41,728 nt of DNA from Bacillota bacterium (GCA_017620135.1 JAFZQZ010000117.1:1-41728); one strand, 5' to 3'; positions 7,626 through 16,642 are shown, numbered from the stretch's first letter. The notes: generated from the sequence alone by a model not told the origin. Made by a program: numbers and translations.

Positions 7626-8942
7626 TCAGGCAGGATTCTTACCGAAAATTTCTTTTAGATCGGAATATTTCTTTTCTGCCCTTGCAGTGGAATAGGTGTA
7701 GGAATTCAGAGTCGTCTGTATTTCCTTATGGCCCACCTGTTCTCTGATGAAATCCAGATCCATCATTTTATTTACCAGCCTGGAGATATATGTCTTCCGG
7801 ATCTTATGAGGCGATTTGTTCTCAATTCCTGCTTCCCGGCAAACTCTTTTTAGTTTGCTTTCAAGGCAGCTTGGTGTTTGAACTGAGAACAGGAAGTTGG
7901 ATTGGATGCCTTTCTGTTCCTGCATTTTACGGATCTTTTTCGCGATCTCAAAGCATTCATCGGTGGCAATGACTTCTCTTTCGTCAGCATTTTTCTTCAG
8001 ATACTCCTGGATCTGATAGACTCTTGTCTGCCAGTTTCTGTTCTCATCTACCGTATCCACCACGACTAACGAACGATGAACACGGAGAACATGTTCTGAC
8101 TCATAAAAGTCATCAAAAGACAGTCCCAGACATTCACCCAAACGAATTCCAGTGAGGAAAAACAGCGGAATTGCCAGAAACAGCTCATCGCCAGTCTTCT
8201 CAGCAAGCTCATAGGCGGATTTCATGATCGGATCGATTTCATCGTCAAAGAAGATCTGGGTTTTTGCAGGTTTCTTCCTCACCGGCTTGAAATGACCTTT
8301 ATCGATCCGCAAGTTTCGCATGGGATTGACTGCCAGAACTTCTTTGTCGATCATATAATCCAGTATCTGTCGAAGTGGTGTCACCATGTTCTGATAAGAT
8401 TTATATGACATATCATACTTGTGGATCATACTGTAAGCCCATTTTTCGAGCATCAGTTTTTTGATCTGACAGATTGGTGTGCTCATTAATGTTTCTGACA
8501 GCGGTTCATTTTCATAGAACCGTTTATAATCCGTGTCGATCCGGTGAAGTGTATTGAGTCTGGTTACCTTCATCTTCTTATATTCAAACCATTCCGGATA
8601 AATGTCGGGAAGAGTTTGCATATCGGGAGTAACTTTCCCAAAATAGAAATCATGCAGATAATCGATCAGTTCCGCTTCGGTTTTTTTAACCACCTTTCTT
8701 CGTTTGTTTGGCTTGGTATCGTCTTCGACATATGTCTGCCAGCGGGTATCTTTGCCTTTCCCTTGAGAGATCGTATAGGGATGAAGATTCAGCACATTTT
8801 TCTTCTTGTTCATAATCTCTGCATCCCGGATATCGCTGACAGATATTATACCATTTTCTATTAGGTTCGCAAGCAGAGCTCGTGAATCAATGGGCTGTGC
8901 GATGAGATCTGCTATGGTGGTATTACTATCTGTTTGAGCCAC
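7626..8942 (-). CDS. int: Tyrosine recombinase / site-specific integrase
   Basis: Integrates and excises the element at the tRNA-Ala 3' end. The 438-residue protein has a basic N-terminal region (50-110, arm-type binding), a SAM-like core-binding domain (about 110-210) and a catalytic domain. Catalytic residues are visible: Arg267 in TGIRLGE, His379-x-x-Arg382 in PHKIRK, His405 in GHKEI and the nucleophile Tyr415 in TLNSYTYS. Overall it resembles Tn916-type integrases. It is transcribed towards attL. Confidence 0.95.
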   Translation of the reverse strand: MAQTDSNTTIADLIAQPIDSRALLANLIENGIISVSDIRDAEIMNKKKNVLNLHPYTISQGKGKDTRWQTYVEDDTKPNKRRKVVKKTEAELIDYLHDFYFGKVTPDMQTLPDIYPEWFEYKKMKVTRLNTLHRIDTDYKRFYENEPLSETLMSTPICQIKKLMLEKWAYSMIHKYDMSYKSYQNMVTPLRQILDYMIDKEVLAVNPMRNLRIDKGHFKPVRKKPAKTQIFFDDEIDPIMKSAYELAEKTGDELFLAIPLFFLTGIRLGECLGLSFDDFYESEHVLRVHRSLVVVDTVDENRNWQTRVYQIQEYLKKNADEREVIATDECFEIAKKIRKMQEQKGIQSNFLFSVQTPSCLESKLKRVCREAGIENKSPHKIRKTYISRLVNKMMDLDFIREQVGHKEIQTTLNSYTYSTARAEKKYSDLKEIFGKNPA

Positions 8943-8989
8943 AAGCTCTGCCTCCTTTCTTTCAGAATTATCTGGTTATTTTTCGGTCA

Positions 8990-9334
8990 CTATTTCCAGA
9001 AATCCCTTCGATCTTCTGGTACTCGTATCTCTTCTTCGATGGTTAAGTTATTCCAGATCATTTTCTCTGTGATGTTGCGAAGTTGTTCAGCGATCCCGTA
9101 TCCCTGAAGTTCGGCTTTATCTGCCAGATTTTTCAATTGACCTACGAGAGCTATCTGCTCCATCATAGACCTCAGCAGTTTCTCGCTCGGTTTGTTCTTG
9201 GGGACAAGTCCTTTCAATAACATTCGAATCAGGGAAGACTGAGTGAGACCAGCCCGCTTAGCCCGTCCAAGTAGCAGCTGATTTTCTTCCTCGCTCAGCC
9301 AAAAATGTTTCTTAATCATCTTTCTGGGCTTCAA
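8990..9334 (-). CDS. MobC-like mobilisation / relaxosome accessory protein
   Basis: 114 residues. The N-terminal KKHFWLSEEENQLLLGRAKRAGLTQSSLIRMLLKG has the ribbon-helix-helix pattern of plasmid MobC and MbeC-type proteins that help a relaxase open oriT. The middle (MEQIALVGQLKNLADKAE) aligns with the MobC region that usually reads IGNNLNQIA. I use a TTG start at 9334 because AAAGGATGG lies just upstream; the ATG at 9319 has no site. No relaxase gene accompanies it. It could instead be an RHH repressor of the replication genes. Confidence 0.6.
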   Translation of the reverse strand: MKPRKMIKKHFWLSEEENQLLLGRAKRAGLTQSSLIRMLLKGLVPKNKPSEKLLRSMMEQIALVGQLKNLADKAELQGYGIAEQLRNITEKMIWNNLTIEEEIRVPEDRRDFWK

Positions 9335-9390
9335 TATTTTTTTCCATCCTTTCTTTCATGGGGTGTTAGGGGCGGGCAGCCCTAAAATGC

Positions 9391-9501
9391 AAGCGTGTTT
9401 GTGACCGTTAGGTACACAAACGCACTGCTTGCTAACTAGCGCAGACGGTTTTTCTGCGTGAGTTTTTTTACCCTTTTTGTGCCGACCGGTACATAAAGGG
9501 T
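9391..9501. repeat. Two related hairpins flanking a smaller one: candidate oriT or origin
   Basis: Hairpin A (9393-9423) and hairpin C (9470-9501) share the same plan: a stem containing TTTGTG-CC, a 4-nt loop, then GG-TACA-AAA. Hairpin C pairs 13 of 14 positions. Hairpin B (9440-9458, CGCAGA / TCTGCG) lies between. The gap between dnaC and the MobC-like gene holds nothing else. Position beside a MobC-like gene suggests oriT; a replication origin or double terminator is also possible. Confidence 0.5.
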
Positions 9502-9517
9502 CTGCTTGCTTTATTAT

Positions 9518-10420
9518 TCAGAGGCTTCCTTCCTCTGATCGTTTTTCTGCCAAAACAAGTGCTTTTTCTCTCTCTTTTCTGATTCTTTCTTTCGCTTTTT
9601 TCACTCGAATATCGTCTCCCTCGACCTTAAAAAGTGTGCATCGACCTATGATCCGATCGTAGATTCTTTTAGCTTGTGGATCCTTTGGAGTTTGGATTTC
9701 CTGAGAGGAAAGATTGGTTGTAATTATCATGGGAATCTTATTTATATCGAGGAAATTGATGATCTGGAACAGCAGACTCATGTTATAATTGTTCGCATAT
9801 TCTGCTCCGAGATCATCCAGAATCACCAACCGATAATCAAGGAAATTGTTCAAGAAAACTGTTGGGCTGATGTTGTTTTCTGATTGAAAATGGCTGCCGG
9901 AAAACTGAGTCAGCAATTGTCCGATCGAGTTGAAATACACTGGTTTCAGATGATCGATCAGGTAATTTCCGATACAGGCAGCGATATAAGTTTTACCTGT
10001 TCCGCACGGTCCATGGAGGCAAAGACCATTCGAAAAAGTCGGATCTTTAACGAGGTTTTCTGCATATTCTTTAGCGTAATCCATGGCTTGAGGCTGATAA
10101 TCTTCTGCGTTTTCGAAGGTTTCTTTCTTCAAGGCAGCCGGGAAACTTGCCTGGTGATATAATCTCTGTTTTTTGTCTTCATGCTCCCGGAATACCCTCT
10201 CGTCTGTAATCTTTTTCATACGTTCAAGATCACATTTGCAGGGGATCGTAACATATCTCCCCGATCCTAATACCGGCCCCCGAGGGATCCATTTATTCTT
10301 AGGCATCCCACAGTGATCACAATAAACCACTCGATCATCCGTATGTGGTTTTTCTTTTTCCGGGTTGATATCCGGAATGATGATCGGATTGTTTTCCGGT
10401 TGGTTGTTAATAGTATTCAT
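9518..10420 (-). CDS. dnaC: DnaC/IstB-like helicase loader ATPase
   Basis: 300 residues. The N-terminal zinc-like knuckle has C34xxC37 and C61-K-C63. The AAA+ core has Walker A GPCGTGKT (137-144) and Walker B LVILDDLG (198-205), followed by the sensor region MIITTNLS. Such proteins load the replicative helicase onto origins and often sit next to RepA in plasmids and integrative elements. It overlaps repA by 4 bp, so the two are translationally coupled and probably act together at the adjacent iterons. Confidence 0.88.
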   Translation of the reverse strand: MNTINNQPENNPIIIPDINPEKEKPHTDDRVVYCDHCGMPKNKWIPRGPVLGSGRYVTIPCKCDLERMKKITDERVFREHEDKKQRLYHQASFPAALKKETFENAEDYQPQAMDYAKEYAENLVKDPTFSNGLCLHGPCGTGKTYIAACIGNYLIDHLKPVYFNSIGQLLTQFSGSHFQSENNISPTVFLNNFLDYRLVILDDLGAEYANNYNMSLLFQIINFLDINKIPMIITTNLSSQEIQTPKDPQAKRIYDRIIGRCTLFKVEGDDIRVKKAKERIRKEREKALVLAEKRSEEGSL

Positions 10421-10917
10421 AGACTGATATCTTCCTCTGGTATGATGTTTAATAAATCATTTGAATCAATCATTTTATTCTTTATTTTATTAGTGGTCGG
10501 TTTTCCGGCCATATGAAGGTCAGAATTCTGGCCATATAGAGGTCGGAATTCCGGCTGTATACCAGCCAGAATACTGTCCTCGGGGACGTTAATATAGATG
10601 CAGTTTGCCCTACTGTTCTTGTGATGATCTCTCCGGATGAGACCTGCTTCCTCCAATGTTTTCAGGGCTTGTTTGATGGTCGATTTCCCCTTGTGGAGAT
10701 CACTGGCCAGTTGTTCGATCGTGTAATTGACGAACGGGATTCCTGCTGAATCGATCCAGGCCTGGTTCTGGGCAGACAGCTTTGCCCGGTCCAGCAGCAG
10801 AACATACATCAGTTTTGCTGTCTCATTGATGTCTGCATCCAGCAGAGATCTCGGAAGCGCCATATAGTTTGTGAGTTTGCAGTTCCTTGTGAATGGGATG
10901 AGTGTAAGTTTATTCAT
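10417..10917 (-). CDS. repA: Replication initiator protein A (RepA_N family)
   Basis: 166 residues. The N-terminal block YMALPRSLLDADINETAKLMYVLLLDRAKLSAQNQAWID is the RepA_N signature. It is followed by a winged helix: YTIEQLASDLHKGKSTIKQALKTLEEAGLIRR. The C-terminus is short and polar, where RepA_N proteins carry host-specific parts. GGAGATAG precedes the ATG. The gene lies just downstream, on the - strand, of the long repeat array that probably contains its binding sites. Confidence 0.85.
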   Translation of the reverse strand: MNKLTLIPFTRNCKLTNYMALPRSLLDADINETAKLMYVLLLDRAKLSAQNQAWIDSAGIPFVNYTIEQLASDLHKGKSTIKQALKTLEEAGLIRRDHHKNSRANCIYINVPEDSILAGIQPEFRPLYGQNSDLHMAGKPTTNKIKNKMIDSNDLLNIIPEEDISL

Positions 10918-11061
10918 GTTCTATCTCCATTTTGTGTTTATAAGTCCCTCTACCTATAGCGATCCTGAGAGGCGATTATTATGGTACTTGCCAGAAAATT
11001 TACAATTTGTTTATAAACAGCAACCTCGATATAGCTGGTCTTGCTGATTTTCAAAATAATC

Positions 11062-11643
11062 CCTCTATAAGTAAGGATTAAAAATGGCCATTTGTACGAT
11101 GTCTTTGAAAAAAGTCTTTCATCTGTATACGGAACGGAAATTGGCATTTTTGAACCACGGAATTTTTATTCTCAAAAAAACCTCTATACAATCCGGTAAC
11201 GAAAGCTGCGTTTGGTAACTATAGAACTGGCTTTTCCAGAACAATGTTTATCGCCCCCACTTGTATACAAAACGACAATTGGTGTTTTGTAACCCTGTGA
11301 AATCTTTTTTCTAAAAAAACCTCCTCTATATAATCCGGTAACGAAAACTCAGTTTTCGTAAAGAATTACCAATTTGTCCAGAAGAATTTCAAAAAAGTCG
11401 ATTTCCCCTTCACTTGTATACGGAACGAAAAATGACGTATGTCTGAATATTTACCAATTTGTCCAGAAAAAAATTTACCTCTCACTTGTATAGGGAACGG
11501 AAAACGGTGTTTTTTAACTAGGGATTTGTTTTTTTACAAAAATTATCCTCTATAATAATCCGGTAACGAAAATCTTGTTTTTAAACCAAAAACTATTTTT
11601 TCCTGTAAATATATCTTCCTCACTTGTATAGCCAAAAGGCAAC
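11062..11643. repeat. Iteron-like array upstream of repA
   Basis: Nine related repeats in two forms occur every 60-90 bp, all in one direction. Form A reads CCTCTATA-n-AATCCGGTAACGAAA and starts at 11062 (weak), 11181, 11323 and 11547. Form B reads CACTTGTATACGGAACGAAA and starts at 11120, 11258, 11411, 11483 and 11621 (degenerate). Most continue into an inverted partner: the 11323 copy contains ACGAAAAC-TCA-GTTTTCGT, a perfect palindrome. A separate 18-bp motif (TTACCAATTTGTCCAGAA) occurs at 11366 and 11451. No gene is credible from 10918 to 11793; this array and the following hairpin occupy it. Probable RepA binding sites and origin. Confidence 0.7.
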
Positions 11644-11646
11644 AAA

Positions 11647-11678
11647 AAAGATCTCCTCTATGAGTTGAGAAGATCTTT
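11647..11678. terminator. Hairpin at the end of the iteron array
   Basis: AAAGATCTCCTC pairs with GAGAAGATCTTT (11 of 12) around an 8-nt loop. The A and T ends can serve as a terminator in either direction and would separate the replication region from the cargo genes. Confidence 0.5.
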
Positions 11679-11793
11679 ACTTTAGATTATTAGATTATCT
11701 TGGTAAGAACTACTTTTCATTAAATTCAACAGATGATATACTTTGTGTGTCATATTATGCTTCATAAAAATCTGTAAAAAAGGAGAGAAATTA

Positions 11794-12144
11794 ATGATGC
11801 TTCCACTAAGATATTCCGTTTACATTGGAGTTATCATAATAATTGCTATTACCGACATTTTTTTAGTTGGATATATATGGGGAATCATTGTTGCAAAAGT
11901 AATGAGAAAGAAAGGATATATTGAAAATTGGTTTTGGGCTGGTTTCTTCTTGCGTCTCATCGCAATTATAATTGCTCTTTCTAAACCAAGCTTGATTGAT
12001 CAATCTCATAAGAATTATCCAACGAACCCCCATATTCGTGAAAAGGAAATAGTAGAAGAGATTCGCTCTTACAAACAGTTATTGGATGAAGGTATCATTA
12101 CCGAAGAAGAATTTGAAAGAAAAAAAGAAAGTTTACTAAAATAA
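11794..12144 (+). CDS. Small membrane protein with C-terminal SHOCT domain
   Basis: About 116 residues. Two hydrophobic segments (roughly residues 8-33 and 45-65) suggest a membrane anchor with two passes. The C-terminal 27 residues, SYKQLLDEGIITEEEFERKK onward, are a clear SHOCT (short C-terminal) domain, an oligomerisation module seen in many mobile-element and phage proteins. I chose the ATG at 11794 because AAGGAGA is 6 bp upstream; 17 upstream codons lack a site. It is AT-rich cargo of unknown role. Confidence 0.72.
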   Translation: MMLPLRYSVYIGVIIIIAITDIFLVGYIWGIIVAKVMRKKGYIENWFWAGFFLRLIAIIIALSKPSLIDQSHKNYPTNPHIREKEIVEEIRSYKQLLDEGIITEEEFERKKESLLK

Positions 12145-12343
12145 TCCATATTTTTCTGGTGTCCACGTAAACTCCAGTACAAAACAACCTTTGTTTGACA
12201 AAATTTTAGCTATGAATGTAGAATTGTTCTATTACTGTTACTGTTGAATAACGATAATTGCGTTTGATATAATGATGATTATGTATAAATCAACAACGGT
12301 AAATAAAATCATAGAATAAAAAAAGAATGTGGAGTGACCATAT

Positions 12344-12982
12344 ATGAAGATCGGACGAAATGACCCATGCCCATGTGGTAGTGGGAAAAAGTATAAGCAT
12401 TGTTGCTATATGAAAGAAAACATAAGTACCAGTGATCTGATAAGAGCTGCCGTTCAAAATGCTGGTTACAAAGAGGATATTGCCACTGTCCTTTGCAATT
12501 TGAGCGAGTATATGAAAAAGAAACAGTGGTGGGGTGCTTGTCATGCAAGTTCTTCTGCTTTATATGTTGCACTCTCTGAATTAGGGTATAGTCCTAAATT
12601 ATGTATTGGAGAAATGCTTGGCCATGGTCTATATTTTGATCACTCATGGGTGGATCTTTATGGTCAAATTCTTGATATCGCAATCAGCATGACACTTTTA
12701 GGTGGCGCTCCCGTATCCGAACCGATAGTATTTGGAAGGGATATCCGCAATGGACAAGGACCTGCGATAAAGTATGGGGTTCCCGGACGTGGTATTGAAG
12801 ATGAAACACTAGTTGTTTATAGCCTTCCATTTGTAGATTATATGGACAATTTCCCTGATGAGAAAAATGGATTATGGGGAGTTGTCCAAGAATTACTTGG
12901 GACGAAGGTCAATATTCCTGCACTACGAGAAAAATACAAAGGAGTGAAGCGCGTTATAGTACGTAACGAAACAGAGCAATAG
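12344..12982 (+). CDS. SEC-C zinc motif protein with transglutaminase/papain-like domain
   Basis: 212 residues. Residues 4-21 are a SEC-C zinc-binding motif (Cys9, Cys11, Cys20, Cys21 in [15 protein letters not shown]). The rest looks like a small papain/transglutaminase-like fold: Cys66 in [15 protein letters not shown], His100 in DHSWVD and Asp111 in QILDIAIS make a plausible Cys-His-Asp triad. AGTGGAGTG lies upstream of the ATG. SEC-C motifs appear in SecA and in many toxin- or defence-associated proteins. The target is unknown. It is cargo of element 1. Confidence 0.7.
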   Translation: MKIGRNDPCPCGSGKKYKHCCYMKENISTSDLIRAAVQNAGYKEDIATVLCNLSEYMKKKQWWGACHASSSALYVALSELGYSPKLCIGEMLGHGLYFDHSWVDLYGQILDIAISMTLLGGAPVSEPIVFGRDIRNGQGPAIKYGVPGRGIEDETLVVYSLPFVDYMDNFPDEKNGLWGVVQELLGTKVNIPALREKYKGVKRVIVRNETEQ

Positions 12983-13026
12983 ACTGAGGTAAACGGATTA
13001 GTAACTTGATAAGCGGAGAAGTGAAA

Positions 13027-14904
13027 ATGAGATTTTATAGGATAAGAGTAATCTTAATATTACTTTGCTTATGGATAATTTCAATTACTGGCTGTAAAAA
13101 AGACGATGAAGATTCATCAATTATAGAAGTAGAATCAACAAGTAATTATGAATCGTCAGAGGAGTCAAGCTATTTCATAGATGAATCAAGCAACATAGAA
13201 CCAGAAGAATCTACAGAATACTCTCACAATACAAGTTATCCTGAAGAATCTTCTCAGATCAATACAGAGGATACATTTGTCTTAACGGAACAGGACGCTA
13301 TAGACTTTTATGAAAGAATAGTTTTAGCATGCACCACTGAGAGTTCTTTTCCTCTATTCCGACACCAGGTAGACATAGAACAGGACAAGACTTCACCTAT
13401 TTCTTACACTTCACTTCTAGGAATATATAGTCATGCCGCAAGCTTTGATTCATCAATAGAAGTGAGTAGGGATTTGTTCGTTCATATCGATGAAGAAAGT
13501 ATTCCAACACTAGTTGAAGCTGGGATCTTATCAGATCAGGATGTTACTTGGATAGAGTCACAAATTGTCGGGACAGGTTATCTATCACCTAAAACCGATA
13601 TTCAAAATGCTGTAAATTATTTCTATGGTAAGGATACCATTTGCATAGAAGATTGGATTCTACAACGAGAAGACGGAACTTGGCGATTTTACGAAACTTC
13701 AAATAACGAGTACTACATCAGATGGGTGGCTGGAAGTGGCTCATATTCCACATATTTCTATTCATTGTGCGGGACTATGCTAAATGGCGAGACAGGTAGC
13801 GTGGATGTTCATTGCATAAAGATGACTGCTGCTGGTAATTTGATGGTTCAAGATGTTGCGACAGAAAAAGAATTCGAAGATTTAGATTACTATTATTTTA
13901 TAAACAGTGGCGTTGATGAACTTGATAATGATCAAATGTTTCAGGCGCTTTTAGAGGCAGAAGAAATAGATATTTCTGATCTGGGAACAATTAGATTCGA
14001 TTTTTTCAAGGATGAGATAGGCGTTCATTATAAGGACATCCATTATCTAAGCAAGAACGTATTCCATTATATTGGAGAGAAACCGCTATTAGTATATAAT
14101 AGTCCTTCCTTTGACGATTTAAAGGAGGATATGAAATATGCAAAAGGGTATTATCTGACCATCTATAACATACATGATGGATGGGGTGAGATTCGAAATT
14201 ATGGAAATACTTTTTGGGTTCGTATGGATTTCTTGGTTCCAATGGAAGATTTCATAATTGAATACCCATATTATGGCGATGAAAATGAAGACAGCGAGAA
14301 TGCAGTTTCTTCAGAAACAGAGCTTAGTATGAATGTTGGAGCATATCAGCCGATACTGGATTATTATTCTCGCCTTATGGAAGAGAAAAAAGGAAAAGAG
14401 TATTTTGTTCCTGGTAAATATGAATATGGAAATGGCAGTGAATTGGTAAACTACACAAATTCTTTGGGATATCAATTGCTTGATATTGATGGAAATGGAA
14501 TTGAAGAAATGATTATCGGAATGCCTAATAATGAAACATATCCCAAGGTAATCATTGACCTATATACACTTATAGATAACACACCAGTACAGGTTAATCA
14601 TAGCTGGGAACGAAGCAGGCTTTATTTATTGGATAATAATCAACTATATTTGGTTGGATCAAGCGGTGCTGCTAATGAAGTAAGACATATTTACGAATTA
14701 CAGGTGGATCAATTAGTTATCGTTGATGGATTAGAGAGTCGGCTTGAAGATGATATGACGCTCGGATGGTATAGAGGAGTTCAAGCATATATGTATTCAG
14801 CAGATGATAAGATATCTGAGGAAGAAGCCTCATTAATCAAAGAAGAATGGGATTCTTATAAGACAGAATTGTTTTTGATTTCCTTTTTCGCAGGTGAAGA
14901 ATAA
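13027..14904 (+). CDS. Secreted lipoprotein, large, with SH3-like and FG-GAP-like segments
   Basis: About 625 residues. The N-terminus RIRVILILLCLWIISITGC is a lipoprotein signal peptide with lipobox ITGC (Cys23). Residues 30-85 are a Ser/Glu-rich linker typical of surface lipoproteins. A later segment, YNIHDGWGEIRNYGNTFWVR, resembles a bacterial SH3 domain, and LLDIDGNGIEEMIIGM resembles an FG-GAP calcium motif. The ATG at 13027 follows GGAGAA; an earlier TTG at 13006 would spoil the signal peptide. It starts 44 bp after the SEC-C gene, so it may be in one transcript with it. Function unknown. Confidence 0.72.
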   Translation: MRFYRIRVILILLCLWIISITGCKKDDEDSSIIEVESTSNYESSEESSYFIDESSNIEPEESTEYSHNTSYPEESSQINTEDTFVLTEQDAIDFYERIVLACTTESSFPLFRHQVDIEQDKTSPISYTSLLGIYSHAASFDSSIEVSRDLFVHIDEESIPTLVEAGILSDQDVTWIESQIVGTGYLSPKTDIQNAVNYFYGKDTICIEDWILQREDGTWRFYETSNNEYYIRWVAGSGSYSTYFYSLCGTMLNGETGSVDVHCIKMTAAGNLMVQDVATEKEFEDLDYYYFINSGVDELDNDQMFQALLEAEEIDISDLGTIRFDFFKDEIGVHYKDIHYLSKNVFHYIGEKPLLVYNSPSFDDLKEDMKYAKGYYLTIYNIHDGWGEIRNYGNTFWVRMDFLVPMEDFIIEYPYYGDENEDSENAVSSETELSMNVGAYQPILDYYSRLMEEKKGKEYFVPGKYEYGNGSELVNYTNSLGYQLLDIDGNGIEEMIIGMPNNETYPKVIIDLYTLIDNTPVQVNHSWERSRLYLLDNNQLYLVGSSGAANEVRHIYELQVDQLVIVDGLESRLEDDMTLGWYRGVQAYMYSADDKISEEEASLIKEEWDSYKTELFLISFFAGEE

Positions 14905-14954
14905 TATGCAATTAGACACCTTTCAGTTAACTATAAACTACTTCAGTCATCTTT

Positions 14955-14980
14955 AAAAGACATCAGAAGACGTCTTTTTG
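14955..14980 (+). terminator. Terminator after the lipoprotein gene
   Basis: AAAAGAC pairs with GTCTTTT (7 bp, 10-nt loop) and is followed by T-rich sequence, 51 bp after the stop codon. The rest of 14905-15391 holds arm-type TGAGAAC repeats, an att core and another terminator, with no gene. Confidence 0.65.
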
Positions 14981-15178
14981 TTTCTCAAAATCAAAATAAA
15001 CCGAAGGAGAAGATGCTGATGGATCAAATGAATGATATATAACTAAACAAAGAACCCGGATAAAAGGGAAACATTCCCTCCAACCGGATCATGCGTCTTG
15101 AGAACAGATTTGAGAACAAGGAGAGTTGCGATACCCGGGAAATCCTTTCTTTATGCGGTTTGGAGACTTTCCGGTTCA

Positions 15179-15200
15179 GTTCGAATCCCTCCGTCTCCAT
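15179..15200 (+). repeat. att core, second copy (right end of element 1)
   Basis: Identical over 22 bp to the tRNA-Ala 3' end at 7484-7505. To its left are two direct TGAGAACA-type repeats (15099-15117) and a block containing TTTATGCGGTTTGGAGAC that is also found, diverged, to the left of the third copy. Confidence 0.82.
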
Positions 15201-15238
15201 ACCAATAAGAGACTGTAGAAAAACAGCTCTAACTAATG

Positions 15239-15290
15239 AAAGACCTTGAACTGTAAACATTAAGGTGCATTTACAGTTCGAGGTCTTTTT
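15239..15290 (+). terminator. Long-stem terminator-like hairpin
   Basis: A 19-bp stem with a single G-T wobble encloses a 12-nt loop and is followed by five T residues. It lies just inside the left end of element 2. Confidence 0.7.
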
Positions 15291-15391
15291 ACATTTGACC
15301 GGTCGTAAAAACGGACGAAAAAAATTGCGATTGATTTTGCGACCGATATTACATATAATACACGTATAAACTATGTCGGAGGAATGAAATA

Positions 15392-16642
15392 ATGAGGGAA
15401 ACAAAAGACCTTGAGTATAAAGAGTCTATAACGAGTGCTTTTCTGAAGACGGTTAGCGCCTTTGCCAACTATGGAACAGGTGTTATTCTGTTCGGTGTTG
15501 CAGATGATGGATCAATAAAAGGGATTGATGAACCAGAGAAAGCATGCCTGGATATTGAAAATCGAATTAATGATAGTATTGACCCTGTTCCTGAATACCT
15601 ACTCAGTATCAACAGAAAAACATCTGTCATCACCTTAAGAGTCCAGGAAGGACTTCATAAACCATATCTTTACAAATCCAAAGCATACCGACGGAATGAT
15701 TCAGCAACGGTGATGGCAGATCGTCTAGAGTTGTCCCGCCTGATACTCGAAGGGCAAAATCTTTCTTTCGAGGAGCTGCCTGCTTCCAATCAGCAACTTT
15801 CTTTTGAAATACTCGAAGACAGACTTACTACTACTTTGCATATTGAAAACTTTTCCATGGATACATTAAAGACATTAGAACTATATAACGATGAAACAGG
15901 TTATAACAAGGCGGGGGAATTGCTTGCAGACACCAACGATCTCTGTGGAACCGACATTGTTCGTTTTGGGGATAGTATCAACATTATTCTGGACAGAGCT
16001 GCTTTTGAGCGTCAGTCAATTCTGAAACAATATGATTTATCACTTGAAATGTATCATAAATATTACCAATATGAACAAATAAAAGGCGCTTTCCGGGAAA
16101 CGGTTTCCTTGATTCCGGAAGAAGCTTTTCGTGAAGCAATTGCAAATGCGTTGGTTCACCGGACATGGGATGTAAATGCGAATATTAATGTTGCCATGTT
16201 TACAGATCGAATCGATATCACGTCTCCCGGTGGGTTACCCAGAGGAATCAGTGAAGAAGAATATCTTCGTGGCGGTATTTCCATTTTAAGAAATCGTATT
16301 ATTGGGAGTGTCTTCTTAAGACTGCAGATGATTGAAAAATTTGGAACCGGCATAAGAAGAATACTCGAAGCATATAAAAACAGTAATGTTAAACCTCGAT
16401 TTGAGGTGACCGAAAACACAATCAAAATATCTTTGCCTGTGATTCAGATAAACAGTGAGTTAACAGTTGATGAAAACAAAGTTTTCTCTTTGCTGAAAGG
16501 TAAACTGTTATCAAGTTCTATGGTTGCAGAAGCAACAGGATTCGGGAAATCAAAAACAGTTATTATCCTTAATGGACTTGTTAAAGCTGGCTATATTCGT
16601 GTTCTGGGGAATGGCAGAGGAACAAAATATACAGCAGATTAA
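15392..16642 (+). CDS. AlbA_2 domain / HATPase_c_4 ATP-binding transcriptional regulator
   Basis: 416 residues. The N-terminus LEYKESITSAFLKTVSAFANYGTGVILFGVADDG is the AlbA_2 (Schlafen AlbA-like) putative DNA-binding domain. The centre EEAFREAIANALVHRTW and ITSPGGLPRGISEEEY match the HATPase_c_4 (RecG-related) module, followed by GTGIRRILEAY. The C-terminal 70 residues look like a winged helix. Such proteins are common accessory regulators on islands and are sometimes misnamed RecG. GGAGGA precedes the ATG. It is the only gene of the second element remnant. Confidence 0.85.
   Translation: MRETKDLEYKESITSAFLKTVSAFANYGTGVILFGVADDGSIKGIDEPEKACLDIENRINDSIDPVPEYLLSINRKTSVITLRVQEGLHKPYLYKSKAYRRNDSATVMADRLELSRLILEGQNLSFEELPASNQQLSFEILEDRLTTTLHIENFSMDTLKTLELYNDETGYNKAGELLADTNDLCGTDIVRFGDSINIILDRAAFERQSILKQYDLSLEMYHKYYQYEQIKGAFRETVSLIPEEAFREAIANALVHRTWDVNANINVAMFTDRIDITSPGGLPRGISEEEYLRGGISILRNRIIGSVFLRLQMIEKFGTGIRRILEAYKNSNVKPRFEVTENTIKISLPVIQINSELTVDENKVFSLLKGKLLSSSMVAEATGFGKSKTVIILNGLVKAGYIRVLGNGRGTKYTAD

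Larger units (their letters stand above)
7505..15200. mobile_element. Integrated element 1 (tyrosine integrase, replication module, cargo)
   Basis: The segment lies between identical 22-bp copies of the tRNA-Ala 3' end. It carries an integrase next to attL, a MobC-like protein, DnaC, RepA, an iteron-like array and three cargo genes. It is more AT-rich than the flanks, most clearly from 11 to 15 kb. There is no relaxase and no conjugation gene, so it would need a helper to move between cells. Replication genes suggest an excised plasmid-like stage. Confidence 0.8.

Noticed and set aside
10950..11147. 65-codon reading frame on the - strand
   Set aside because: It lies inside the repeat array, has no ribosome binding site and its codons are dictated by the repeats.
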